Shown here piece by piece: positions 44,999-52,899 of a stretch of DNA of 64,000 bases (its first letter is position 1; every line of letters begins with the position of its first letter). The notes beneath the pieces were generated by a model. That model saw nothing but the letters and a program-made list of their open reading frames with translations. It did not search any database and was not told where the DNA came from. Source of the stretch: Candidatus Borrarchaeum weybense (GTDB taxonomy: Archaea; Asgardarchaeota; Sifarchaeia; Borrarchaeales; Borrarchaeaceae); contig JAHQJS010000006.1 in assembly GCA_019057385.1 (NCBI GenBank), positions 310,001-374,000 on the forward strand. Reading direction: 5' to 3'. The translations under genes were made by a program, and so were the position numbers.

Positions 44999-45025
44999 TT
45001 GACTGTCCTATTATGGTGACATGGG

Positions 45026-45739
45026 ATGAAGGGGAGTTACGATGTTCATGTTCATTCAACTCATTCTGGCGGTATATCTACTCTATCAGAAATGATTAAG
45101 ATGGCACATCGTTTGGGACACCAAAGCATTTGTCTATCAGATTTTGGTGCTATAGATCCCTCTCAGGTTGCATCTCTTCTCAAAGAATGTAAAGGTTTGA
45201 CTCCAACTGTATATTCACGAGCAGACATTTCTCCAAAAACACCACGTGAATTATCACACAAACTTAACTATATTAGAAGGAAGATAGATTTAATCGCCGT
45301 TGAGTGTTCTTCAGAAAATGTATGCAGATTCGCGTCGACTAATAGATTTATAGACATTTTAACTCTTGCTCCCACTGCAAAGGCGTCCGTATTCACAGAA
45401 TTGGTTGCTCGTAATTGTTCAAAAAATGGCATCGCATTAGAACTCACTTTGATCCCTTTTATAAGATATTATGGTAAGGTCCGGGCGAAACTCTTACGGA
45501 TGTGGAGAAAAATACTTGCTGTTGCACTTCGAAATAATGTTATGTTCGCAATTGGAACTGGAGCACTCAGTAAATATGAGTTAAGAGGTTCACGAGAAAT
45601 GCTACTATTAGCAAAACTTGTCGGTTTGCCTCATGACTTAGCAAAACAAAGCCTCATAGAGACTCCTTTCAAATTGATAGAACGACGTATCCTTGAGAGA
45701 CGTGGGAAGAGTCTTATGCAAGGGGTTAGAACCTTATAA
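45026..45739 (+). CDS. rnp3: RNase P protein subunit 3 (Rpp30)
   Basis: 237 residues with a PHP-like TIM barrel. YDVHVHSTHSGGISTLSEMIKMAHRLGHQSICLSD at the N-terminus and FAIGTGALSKYELRGSREMLLLAKLVGL near the end are Rpp30 landmarks. It pairs with Pop5 on the RNase P RNA to help 5' maturation of tRNA. The Pop5 gene normally follows at once; here it is 4.15 kb further on, behind an insertion whose first gene ends four bases after this stop. Confidence 0.92.
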   Translation: MKGSYDVHVHSTHSGGISTLSEMIKMAHRLGHQSICLSDFGAIDPSQVASLLKECKGLTPTVYSRADISPKTPRELSHKLNYIRRKIDLIAVECSSENVCRFASTNRFIDILTLAPTAKASVFTELVARNCSKNGIALELTLIPFIRYYGKVRAKLLRMWRKILAVALRNNVMFAIGTGALSKYELRGSREMLLLAKLVGLPHDLAKQSLIETPFKLIERRILERRGKSLMQGVRTL

Positions 45740-45743
45740 GTAT

Positions 45744-47270
45744 TTATAAAACTGCGGAATACTTGATATAATTCCACGTTTTATGATAATCATCAATCTT
45801 TCCGTGAGATGAAAGACCAGCCTTAAGGTTATCGGGCTGTGCGCTCGTCACCGAGTTCAAGACATGCTTCATTAATACTGTTTTTGTAAGTATTTCGGCA
45901 GTCTTGAAGGAAGTTATCCCGCTATGCTTAAAAAGGTCACGGATCATCGACCATCTACGGTAAGGACTGCTCTTTTTCACACGGGGCTCGATGAACTCCC
46001 CGACGTGTGAGAGCACCCAATCGTAGACGGCTGGAATTGCTTCCCTGAAACCCAAACCTCTTCGAGCTATTACATAACTTGCTAAGTGATGTACCGTCAA
46101 ATTATGTAATCCTGAATACTTATATTCCCCAATGAGCGAGGTATATCCGGGAAATACTTTTCTGAAGGACACACCGCGCTTTTGGCATTTTCTCTCTAAT
46201 AGTTGCAAGGCAGTAGTCTTCAAATTGCTTAATTTTCGGTTGCGTTTTGTATTATAGGAAAATTCTTGGTCGAAATGTAAATTCTCGACCACAATGCCCT
46301 TGCCTTTGTTGATGCAGTAATTGACGACTTTATCCATTTTATAGGAGATATAATCATTACGTTTATCTGTTCTATAACTATGCAGGTTGTCAAACGAGAT
46401 GCTATGATACGAGAGCAGAGTGCCGTGCTGGTCTACATTGGTTAACGCCACAAAATTATAGTTGAAATCTAAGCCGATGGCACCATGTTCGTAGCCGTAA
46501 CGTGGTGCGGGTTCGGGCAGTTCATAGGACACATGGACGAAGTAGCGCAGTTTCCTTTTGAAGAGCTTCCTTTTTACGGTTACCGTGTATTTATCAGCAT
46601 TAAGAATCTGCTGAAACCACACTTCCTGCACAAGGTTTACGGACATGGGAATGATCAGCCACGTGCGTCCTTTCTGCTTGGAAAAGGTTCGTATCGTGAC
46701 CGTTTTATCAGGCAATACCTTGATGTTCAGGTTTTTCAATCCTTTTTGTTTCTTTCCTACACAACTGAAGGAAGAATCCCGTCGTATCCTGAACTCTTCT
46801 CTAGTTATGTTGCCGCGTATTCTCTGCCTAAATAAGTTCTTAGTGCCGAATACTACAGATTCGAGATGTAAATTGGGTAGTTTCGTCATTATCGAGGATC
46901 TGCGGGCGTATAAGCCCTTCAACCGGCGATCATGTGTGTCTTGCTCCTTTATGGTGTTGATTTTTTTGATAATGACTGTTATCTGCTGTGTCATGTATTT
47001 CCGTCGTTTTTCCAGCCATGTTTTCTGTGCTTCCAGTTTCGCCTTGTTATCAATCAAGATGGTATTAACATATGGGTTATTGTGACACAGGCTCATCAAA
47101 CACTGTTGGATGGTTTTCCCCTCACCGAAGCGTGTTGCCATGTAGTCCTCGCCATGAAACAACAGGTTATAGCCGATGCGTTTCACCCGGTTATAGATGG
47201 TGAAGAGCTCATGGAGTTTGCGTTCTTGTGCCTCATCGGGATAAATCCTGAATTTGACGGTCTGAATCAT
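45744..47270 (-). CDS. tnpB: TnpB-related protein of IS605/IS1341-type element (large, zinc-finger-free form)
   Basis: 508 residues. N-terminal VKFRIYPDEAQERKLHELFTIYNRVKRIGYNLLF is the TnpB helix-turn start. The RuvC core has AIGLDFNYNFVALTNVDQHG (first Asp), GKGIVVENLHF (Glu), and VHHLASYVIARRGLGF where compact TnpBs have the third Asp. The Cys zinc finger is replaced by FPGYTSLIGEYKYSGLHNL. Related large TnpB-like proteins also have His there, as I recall. No TnpA is present. The sequence looks less AT-rich than its neighbours, fitting transfer. Element ends could not be defined. Confidence 0.82.
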   Translation of the reverse strand: MIQTVKFRIYPDEAQERKLHELFTIYNRVKRIGYNLLFHGEDYMATRFGEGKTIQQCLMSLCHNNPYVNTILIDNKAKLEAQKTWLEKRRKYMTQQITVIIKKINTIKEQDTHDRRLKGLYARRSSIMTKLPNLHLESVVFGTKNLFRQRIRGNITREEFRIRRDSSFSCVGKKQKGLKNLNIKVLPDKTVTIRTFSKQKGRTWLIIPMSVNLVQEVWFQQILNADKYTVTVKRKLFKRKLRYFVHVSYELPEPAPRYGYEHGAIGLDFNYNFVALTNVDQHGTLLSYHSISFDNLHSYRTDKRNDYISYKMDKVVNYCINKGKGIVVENLHFDQEFSYNTKRNRKLSNLKTTALQLLERKCQKRGVSFRKVFPGYTSLIGEYKYSGLHNLTVHHLASYVIARRGLGFREAIPAVYDWVLSHVGEFIEPRVKKSSPYRRWSMIRDLFKHSGITSFKTAEILTKTVLMKHVLNSVTSAQPDNLKAGLSSHGKIDDYHKTWNYIKYSAVL

Positions 47271-47546
47271 GGTGATCGCCTTCTCCTTTATACCTTAGAT
47301 TACTGTTAGTTAATAAAGCCCACACTTTTAGGATTACATCGCACCGAATCGCACACTGAGATCACAACTTGTAATAATAGCTTGAAATTAATTAGTAATA
47401 AAATTACAGTAAAGAATTACTCAGCATAGTAATTTGAAAATAATCCGGTAGCAAATTTTAAAATTATCAAATTCATTTTTTGGAGTGTAGGATACAAGGA
47501 AAAAATGTAAATAATCCAAAAACCATGTTTATGTGGAGAGATATGG

Positions 47547-48443
47547 TTGGATATTTCATCGTTCGTTTCAACAATAGTTAATTGGGCAGTTGCATATTAT
47601 ATCGCAATTTTAGTGATAGCTAATATCCTTTTGGTAATCGCTACTTGGATCGCTATAATTCAGACCTACCGTTCTCGGCCTATAAAATTAGAAGTCAGAA
47701 AAAAGCATTCTGATGATTTAAAAGAAATTATACATGAATGGAAGTCTCAGATACCTTCACCCGAGAGGGCAATGAATGTGGTTGTCACTGAACCACTGGT
47801 TATTGAAATCTCTGCAGAAAAGGAATATCTTTTTTCCGATCTAAGAAATCATATGCCTAGTGAATTAAAATTATTTGATGTTTGGGATACATACAAGGAA
47901 GCGCTCCATCAATACAACAATCGGCGTTATACTCTTTTCCAAAATATAAAAAATGAAGCCTTAAATCGTACAGGATTACTTATCAGAGAAGGATCTGAAT
48001 CCGGAGTCCTCCGTATAGATTTTTGTAAACAAATTTACGCCAATGTATTTTATACCGCTGAAGGAAGAAAAAAAGACTATACAGACTCTGATTATAGATC
48101 TAACCCTATTAATAACAATGAAATCATGCTTGCATGTGATAATCAAAGCATAGCGCATATAAATAGCGAATTACTAGATGAAATAAAACGTGTTCATCAG
48201 AACTGGATGGATGAACTTAACCGCGAATCAGAATTTGTTAAAGAAGCAAGAAATTTAAGTTCTTTAAAGAATCAATTGGAAACTTCTAAAATGCAATTAG
48301 AGCGAGAATTAAAGGAATATAAACGGATTCCAATACTCCCTAAAGATTGTAAATATATTGGATGGGCTCTTTCTGGTGTTTTGGACTCGATAAAGGGAAA
48401 GATAAAACAGTTATTGAAAACAATTAGTGAACTGCTAAAGTAG
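47547..48443 (+). CDS. Membrane-anchored hypothetical protein
   Basis: 298 residues. One hydrophobic segment near the start (VAYYIAILVIANILLVIATWIAI, residues 14-38) and then a soluble, charged domain with a helical coiled-coil-like part (SLKNQLETSKMQLERELKEYK). TTG 47547 appears to be the start. It precedes the Schlafen-like gene on the same strand, within the island that splits rnp3 from rnp2. No family recognised. Confidence 0.6.
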   Translation: MDISSFVSTIVNWAVAYYIAILVIANILLVIATWIAIIQTYRSRPIKLEVRKKHSDDLKEIIHEWKSQIPSPERAMNVVVTEPLVIEISAEKEYLFSDLRNHMPSELKLFDVWDTYKEALHQYNNRRYTLFQNIKNEALNRTGLLIREGSESGVLRIDFCKQIYANVFYTAEGRKKDYTDSDYRSNPINNNEIMLACDNQSIAHINSELLDEIKRVHQNWMDELNRESEFVKEARNLSSLKNQLETSKMQLERELKEYKRIPILPKDCKYIGWALSGVLDSIKGKIKQLLKTISELLK

Positions 48444-48529
48444 TTTTCAGCCAAAGTCAATTTCAAAATTTTCAAATTGATATAAATGAAAATTGAAAAG
48501 CATTTTCTAGTTGAAAAAAGTCATTCGAG

Positions 48530-49141
48530 TTGATTAAGTTGTCTGAGTTTGATCAAACACTCTTTCATTTCATAGAATATCCAAACGAAGAACGATATCT
48601 CGAATTTAAAGAGTCTATACCTTGGGATAGAAAAGAAAACTCTGTCAACATAATAAAAGCTATATTAGCCCTTTCGAATTTGAAAGATGGTGGTTGGATC
48701 GTCATAGGGAAGAAGGAACTGCCTGACGGATCATATATTTTAACTGGCATGAAGCTTAGTGACTTTGAGACGTATGATTCTGATCAGATGAAAGACTTTG
48801 TTAATAATAAATATGCAGATCCCTATGTGACCTTCTCTCTCCACAAAGTAGAATATAAAGGCAACAAATTTATGCTCATCAAAGTAGAAGAATTTGAAGA
48901 GGTGCCAGTTATTTGCAAGAGAGATTATCGCGATATTTTATACAAAGGTCGGATTTATTGTAGATCAAGGACGAAACCAGAAAGTATTGCTGTTCCGGGC
49001 CAAGTTGAAATGAGGGAAATTTTAGAAATAGCAACGGATAAGAGAGCCCTACGCTTTTTACAGCGGATTGAACGCTTCGGGATGAAACTAACACCAACAG
49101 ATGAAGAATTATTTAACAAACAATTGGAGGATCTGGAGTAA
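48530..49141 (+). CDS. Schlafen AlbA_2-domain protein
   Basis: 203 residues. YLEFKESIPWDRKENSVNIIKAILALSNLKDGGWIVIGKKELPDGSY is the AlbA_2 (divergent AAA-4) signature shared by Schlafen-type proteins, with the characteristic E-F-K and GGxIVIG pieces. The C-terminus is helical. Many such proteins are regulators or defence-associated nucleases. The stop overlaps the start of the next gene (TAATG), so the two products are probably a complex. Confidence 0.8.
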   Translation: MIKLSEFDQTLFHFIEYPNEERYLEFKESIPWDRKENSVNIIKAILALSNLKDGGWIVIGKKELPDGSYILTGMKLSDFETYDSDQMKDFVNNKYADPYVTFSLHKVEYKGNKFMLIKVEEFEEVPVICKRDYRDILYKGRIYCRSRTKPESIAVPGQVEMREILEIATDKRALRFLQRIERFGMKLTPTDEELFNKQLEDLE

Positions 49142-49839
49142 TGCGAGAACTACCTAGCAGTGAGCAAGTCCTAGAAAAAATCAAATCCCGTGGATATTGG
49201 AAAGTAATCATACGACCACTTCAATTTAAAAAAACGCGTATAAACTCCCTGAAGGAGTGCATAAAACTTGTTGAAGAGAACAGCGTTCGTTTTAGAGGAT
49301 GGGATTATCCCATGTTCTCTAGAAAACACGTAAGGATTAAGGAAGACTATGTTGAATCTATAATTGATATGGACGATCATATAGAAGTGTGGCGGATGTA
49401 TCAAAGCGGCCAGTTTGCCCATCTAGTTGGAGTTTATGAAGATTGGTGGAAATATGAAGAAGTAAAACTTAAGTATGGGGGACCAGTACTAAGTACGCTC
49501 TCAACTCTTTATACCGTTACTGTGATCTATGAATTTGCATCACGTTTAGCTCGGAAAAATTTGTTCGAGAATCGTTTTAACCTGTCAATACAATTGAATG
49601 GAATGAAAAACCGTACATTACAAACCCTTGACTTTAGAAGAATCCTTTTTCGTACGTATACATGCGATCTCAAGGAGATTACTGATGCTAGAGAACTTTC
49701 TGCAGAGGAAATTATTACTAAACCTTATGATCTTGCATTGAATCATACAATCCAGATTTTTGCGCGGTTTAACTGGATGGACCCTCCTAAAGAAATCCTT
49801 AAACAGGACCAAAAGAAATTTCTCGAAGGTAGATTGTAG
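49141..49839 (+). CDS. Partner of the Schlafen-like protein, unknown family
   Basis: 232 residues: MRELPSSEQVLEKIKSRGYWKVIIRPLQFKK, then aromatic-rich FRGWDYPMFSRKH and GVYEDWWKYEEVKLKYGGP. No catalytic motif is visible. Translational coupling to the upstream AlbA_2 gene is the only functional clue. It ends 52 bases before rnp2. Confidence 0.65.
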   Translation: MRELPSSEQVLEKIKSRGYWKVIIRPLQFKKTRINSLKECIKLVEENSVRFRGWDYPMFSRKHVRIKEDYVESIIDMDDHIEVWRMYQSGQFAHLVGVYEDWWKYEEVKLKYGGPVLSTLSTLYTVTVIYEFASRLARKNLFENRFNLSIQLNGMKNRTLQTLDFRRILFRTYTCDLKEITDARELSAEEIITKPYDLALNHTIQIFARFNWMDPPKEILKQDQKKFLEGRL

Positions 49840-49891
49840 TCCGCAGCAATTACACCATGTTAGAATAATCGATGAAGAGAAGGAGTAAGCA

Positions 49892-50248
49892 ATGGTTAAA
49901 GAAGAGAAAAGCAGATACATAGCTTTTGAAGTAATTATTGAAGAAGATACTCCATTAGAGGTGATTTCTGTTTTTAATTCTATTTCACGATCGATTTTGT
50001 CACTTTACGGTGAGATTGAAGCCAGCCAAAGCGGTATTTGGCTCATTGAATTTGACGCTGAGACGTGCTATGGTATTCTAAGATGCACTTCAAAAAGTTT
50101 AGACAAGGTACAAACCGCTATGGCAATCGTTTCGAGTATTGATAATAGACCCACCATTATACGTTTGCTTAAAACTTCAGGAACAATTCGATCGCTTCGA
50201 TCAGCCCTCGAACAACCAGCATCGACCAGTGAAGATCTGCAAAGTTAA
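49892..50248 (+). CDS. rnp2: RNase P protein subunit 2 (Pop5)
   Basis: 118 residues. RYIAFEVIIEEDTPL at the N-terminus, GIWLIEFDAETCYGILRCTSKSLDKVQTAMAIVSSID in the centre and LKTSGTIRSLRSAL at the end are Pop5 landmarks. It works as a heterotetramer with Rpp30. GAGAAGGAG precedes the ATG. Displaced from rnp3 by the tnpB/Schlafen island. Confidence 0.9.
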   Translation: MVKEEKSRYIAFEVIIEEDTPLEVISVFNSISRSILSLYGEIEASQSGIWLIEFDAETCYGILRCTSKSLDKVQTAMAIVSSIDNRPTIIRLLKTSGTIRSLRSALEQPASTSEDLQS

Positions 50249-50373
50249 TTTTGGTTCTCACGATCGTGATTCAAGGTCGAAGATTTATCCATGTCAGTCA
50301 CAATAATATTAACTCAAAAATTAGGGACTGCGAAAAAATAAAGAAAAAGGATTGAAAAGGTAGAAATTGTTTC

Positions 50374-51465
50374 TTAAAACATTTTTAGAGTTCGTTGAAT
50401 TGCGTTTAGTGTTGCTGAGACATCGTTTGCATTAATAGCGCCCATATGGCCAATTCGAAAGATTTTACCTTTCAGTTTGCCCAAACCGCCTGCCACGATA
50501 ACGCCTTCTTGTGATAATTGTCCTCTAAAGTCCGCATCTGCAATGCCATTATGATAGACTGCGCTCATTGTATTTGCAGCCCATCCATCCTCAGGAACGA
50601 GTTTAAAGTCCATCTCTGTAAGACCTTTGCGCATCATTTCTGCTAATTTTTCGTGCCGCGCAAACCGTGCCTCCATTCCTTCGCTAACTATTTGATTTAC
50701 ACTTTCATGGAGTGCATAGATTAAATTTACTGCAGGTGTACCGAAATAACTTGGATCACCGCGCTCATATGCTTGCATGATGGGCAACCAGTTGTCAATG
50801 GAAGTATAGAAACACTCAACGGGATGTTTAAGTTTAGCGTGTGCGTCTAAGGCCTTCTGGTTGAAATTCAGTATTGCAAGCCCTGGAGGAACACCCAATG
50901 CCTTCTGTGAACCTGTGAAGCATATATCTACATGATATTTGTCATGATACAATCGTTGTCCTGCAAGAGAACATACTGCGTCTACAATAAATATCGTATC
51001 AAAATCTTTGACAACATTACCAATGGCTTCGATGTCGTTCGCAATACCAGTCGATGTATCAACATGTGTCACTGTAAGGACTTTGTAGTCGTCACTTTCA
51101 AGTTTTTCACGCACCTCTGTAGGATCTGCTGCCTTTCCCCATTCTACTTGAATTTCGTCAACAGCGATTCCGTGTGCTTTGAAAATATCACTGTATCGCG
51201 CGCCGAACACCCCATTATTTACTACTAATGCTTTTTCTCCTCTTTGAATCACATTGGTTGCTGCCATCTCCATAGCTAGCGTCCCAGATCCCGCAATAAC
51301 AAAGGGTTGTCCTTCAGAAATGAAGACCTGTCTTAGTTTTCTTAAAGTATCTCCAAAGATAGAGATAAATTCTGGTGCTACGTGACTCACAGTTACTTTA
51401 CTTAGAGCCCGTATCACTTCTGGATCAAAATTAATCGGTCCAGGGATCATTAAAAGTTTTGCCAA
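50374..51465 (-). CDS. Alanine/serine-glyoxylate aminotransferase
   Basis: 363 residues of the class V PLP aminotransferases. LMIPGPINFDPEVIRAL is the typical AGXT start, FIVDAVCSLAG holds the PLP-phosphate/ring contacts, and CFTGSQKALGVPPGLAI carries the Schiff-base Lys. It would interconvert glyoxylate and glycine with alanine or serine, making hydroxypyruvate when serine is donor. Start is TTG 51465 behind AGGTGA. It lies downstream of the Hyi/Gcl/reductase group on the same strand. Confidence 0.88.
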   Translation of the reverse strand: MAKLLMIPGPINFDPEVIRALSKVTVSHVAPEFISIFGDTLRKLRQVFISEGQPFVIAGSGTLAMEMAATNVIQRGEKALVVNNGVFGARYSDIFKAHGIAVDEIQVEWGKAADPTEVREKLESDDYKVLTVTHVDTSTGIANDIEAIGNVVKDFDTIFIVDAVCSLAGQRLYHDKYHVDICFTGSQKALGVPPGLAILNFNQKALDAHAKLKHPVECFYTSIDNWLPIMQAYERGDPSYFGTPAVNLIYALHESVNQIVSEGMEARFARHEKLAEMMRKGLTEMDFKLVPEDGWAANTMSAVYHNGIADADFRGQLSQEGVIVAGGLGKLKGKIFRIGHMGAINANDVSATLNAIQRTLKMF

Positions 51466-51963
51466 TTTTGTTCACCTCTAATGTTCTTTTGATAGGGAAA
51501 GTCAGCTAGATTAAGCTGAGCTTTTGTCGTTACTGCTGATACAATGGTCTCAGGTATGTTGTCTAGCAAAAGTAGTGAAACAAGGTTCCAAAGTTTATGG
51601 CGTACACTTGCTTTACTCATTTCCTTGAGGTTGTTTTCATATTTCGCCGATACTCGGCTAATCGTTTTGGTATTCAAAAAACTCTCTAAACCTACGGGAC
51701 AAGTTTCTCCCGTTCTGAACATCCGTGGGACAAACTTTGTCCCTAAACTCCTTGGTACAGCATCCCAACCTCACCTAAAACCAATTGAAATTTATATTGT
51801 GTGCTTTATACTTATATTGTATATAAAGATTTTCCCTCAAACGCAGTTTTCTCAAATTCAAGAAGATTTCAATACCTTAGTATATCTTTGCTTTGTTAGC
51901 GCACGTTTATCATTTGAAAAAACAGTTTTTTCGCGACAAAAAATAAAAAGGAGATTAGAAGGC
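51466..51963. promoter_or_regulatory. 498-base gap with two related palindromes
   Basis: Between the aminotransferase and the Hyi-like gene. GGGACAAACTTTGTCCC (51727-51743) is an eight-base-arm palindrome, and GGGACAAGTTTCTCCC (51696-51711) is a weaker copy 31 bases away. They could be operators for the aminotransferase. A 90-residue ORF between them and the aminotransferase looks random. The rest is AT-rich without features. Confidence 0.45.
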
Positions 51964-52878
51964 TTAAACTTGTGTCCAAGCCTCTTTTAATGTACGTTTT
52001 ACATTTGCTATAGCCATCTCTGATGTAATACCTTTATGAGGTTTTACTTCGAAACTAACAAATGGGCGTTTACCTTTTTCTAAGTAATCAATTTCAAAAA
52101 GGGCATCTAGGTATTCTGCCAACTCTGTTGCGTCATTTTCTCCTCCTTCAACACCGAAGATCGGATGTTGATCTCCATACAACGGGTTGTTCGGGTCTTT
52201 AACGCAATTTCCGAGGTGCACTAATGTGAGGTAATCCTTCGTGGTCGATAATGCATGGGCAGGTGTCTCATTTAGTAGTGGAAGATGACTTAAATCATGC
52301 ATTAAACCGAAAGTAGGATATCCTGCCTCTCGTACTGCCTTGGCAAACTCCACTGCTGCTTCACTTGGCCCTATCAAAGATTTTTTATCAATATCACGAT
52401 CAAAAATCTCTAAAGTTAACGCTAGATTTCCTTGGCTTTTTGCATATTCGCAGAGTTGTTTTAAAGAATCGATTAATAATGCCATCCCCTTCTCTCTGGC
52501 CGCATCACCTGGATAAGGGCCACTTAGAACGGTAAGATACTCTGCGCCAACTTCGTAGGCTTCGTCAATAGCTGATTTTATTGCCTGTATGGATTTGTTT
52601 CGCAATGCATCGTCTAGTGCGTTCAAATCAAGTTTAGGAAGCAATAAAGCAGGCTGTGCCGAGAAATTAACTGTCAGACGAGAAGCTGTTAAGAGCGCAG
52701 CTACGTCATCTTTAATTGCCGGATCCTTGCATCCACCATAGTCAACAGCTGAGAAAAAGCCGTCTTCGGCTATCTTTGTAAGCGTTTCGAGTATAGGGCC
52801 TTCTCCCGCAAGGCATTCTGGAAAAACCATTCCATGCACTATACCGACTTTCATATAGAGATCCCAATGTTTTTTCAT
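51964..52878 (-). CDS. Hydroxypyruvate-isomerase-like TIM-barrel protein
   Basis: 304 residues of the xylose-isomerase-like/AP-endonuclease-2 superfamily: SAVDYGGCKDP, YLTVLSGPYPGDAAREKG, ALTLEIFDRDIDKKSLIG (metal Glu and Asp), FGLMHDLSHLPLL, LVHLGNCVKDP and FVSFEVKPHKG (last metal Glu). Next to a glyoxylate-carboligase-like enzyme, conversion of tartronate semialdehyde to hydroxypyruvate is the likely role, by context. GGTGA precedes ATG 52878; ATG 52854 is an alternative. It lies 21 bases after that gene. Confidence 0.8.
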   Translation of the reverse strand: MKKHWDLYMKVGIVHGMVFPECLAGEGPILETLTKIAEDGFFSAVDYGGCKDPAIKDDVAALLTASRLTVNFSAQPALLLPKLDLNALDDALRNKSIQAIKSAIDEAYEVGAEYLTVLSGPYPGDAAREKGMALLIDSLKQLCEYAKSQGNLALTLEIFDRDIDKKSLIGPSEAAVEFAKAVREAGYPTFGLMHDLSHLPLLNETPAHALSTTKDYLTLVHLGNCVKDPNNPLYGDQHPIFGVEGGENDATELAEYLDALFEIDYLEKGKRPFVSFEVKPHKGITSEMAIANVKRTLKEAWTQV

Positions 52879-52899
52879 TTTTTCACCGCCTTTAATTTG

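Noticed and set aside
45744-47270. Reading the His in TVHHLAS as recent inactivation of the TnpB nuclease
   Set aside because: As I recall, the large zinc-finger-free TnpB-related proteins commonly have His there, so it is probably a family trait.
46485-47309. Three plus-strand ORFs inside tnpB (116-146 residues)
   Set aside because: They are antisense shadows of tnpB, rich in Phe, Cys and Val as expected for reverse-complement reading.
51450-51722. 90-residue minus-strand ORF before the aminotransferase
   Set aside because: No recognisable domain, overlaps the aminotransferase start and runs through the region of the palindromes; composition looks random.
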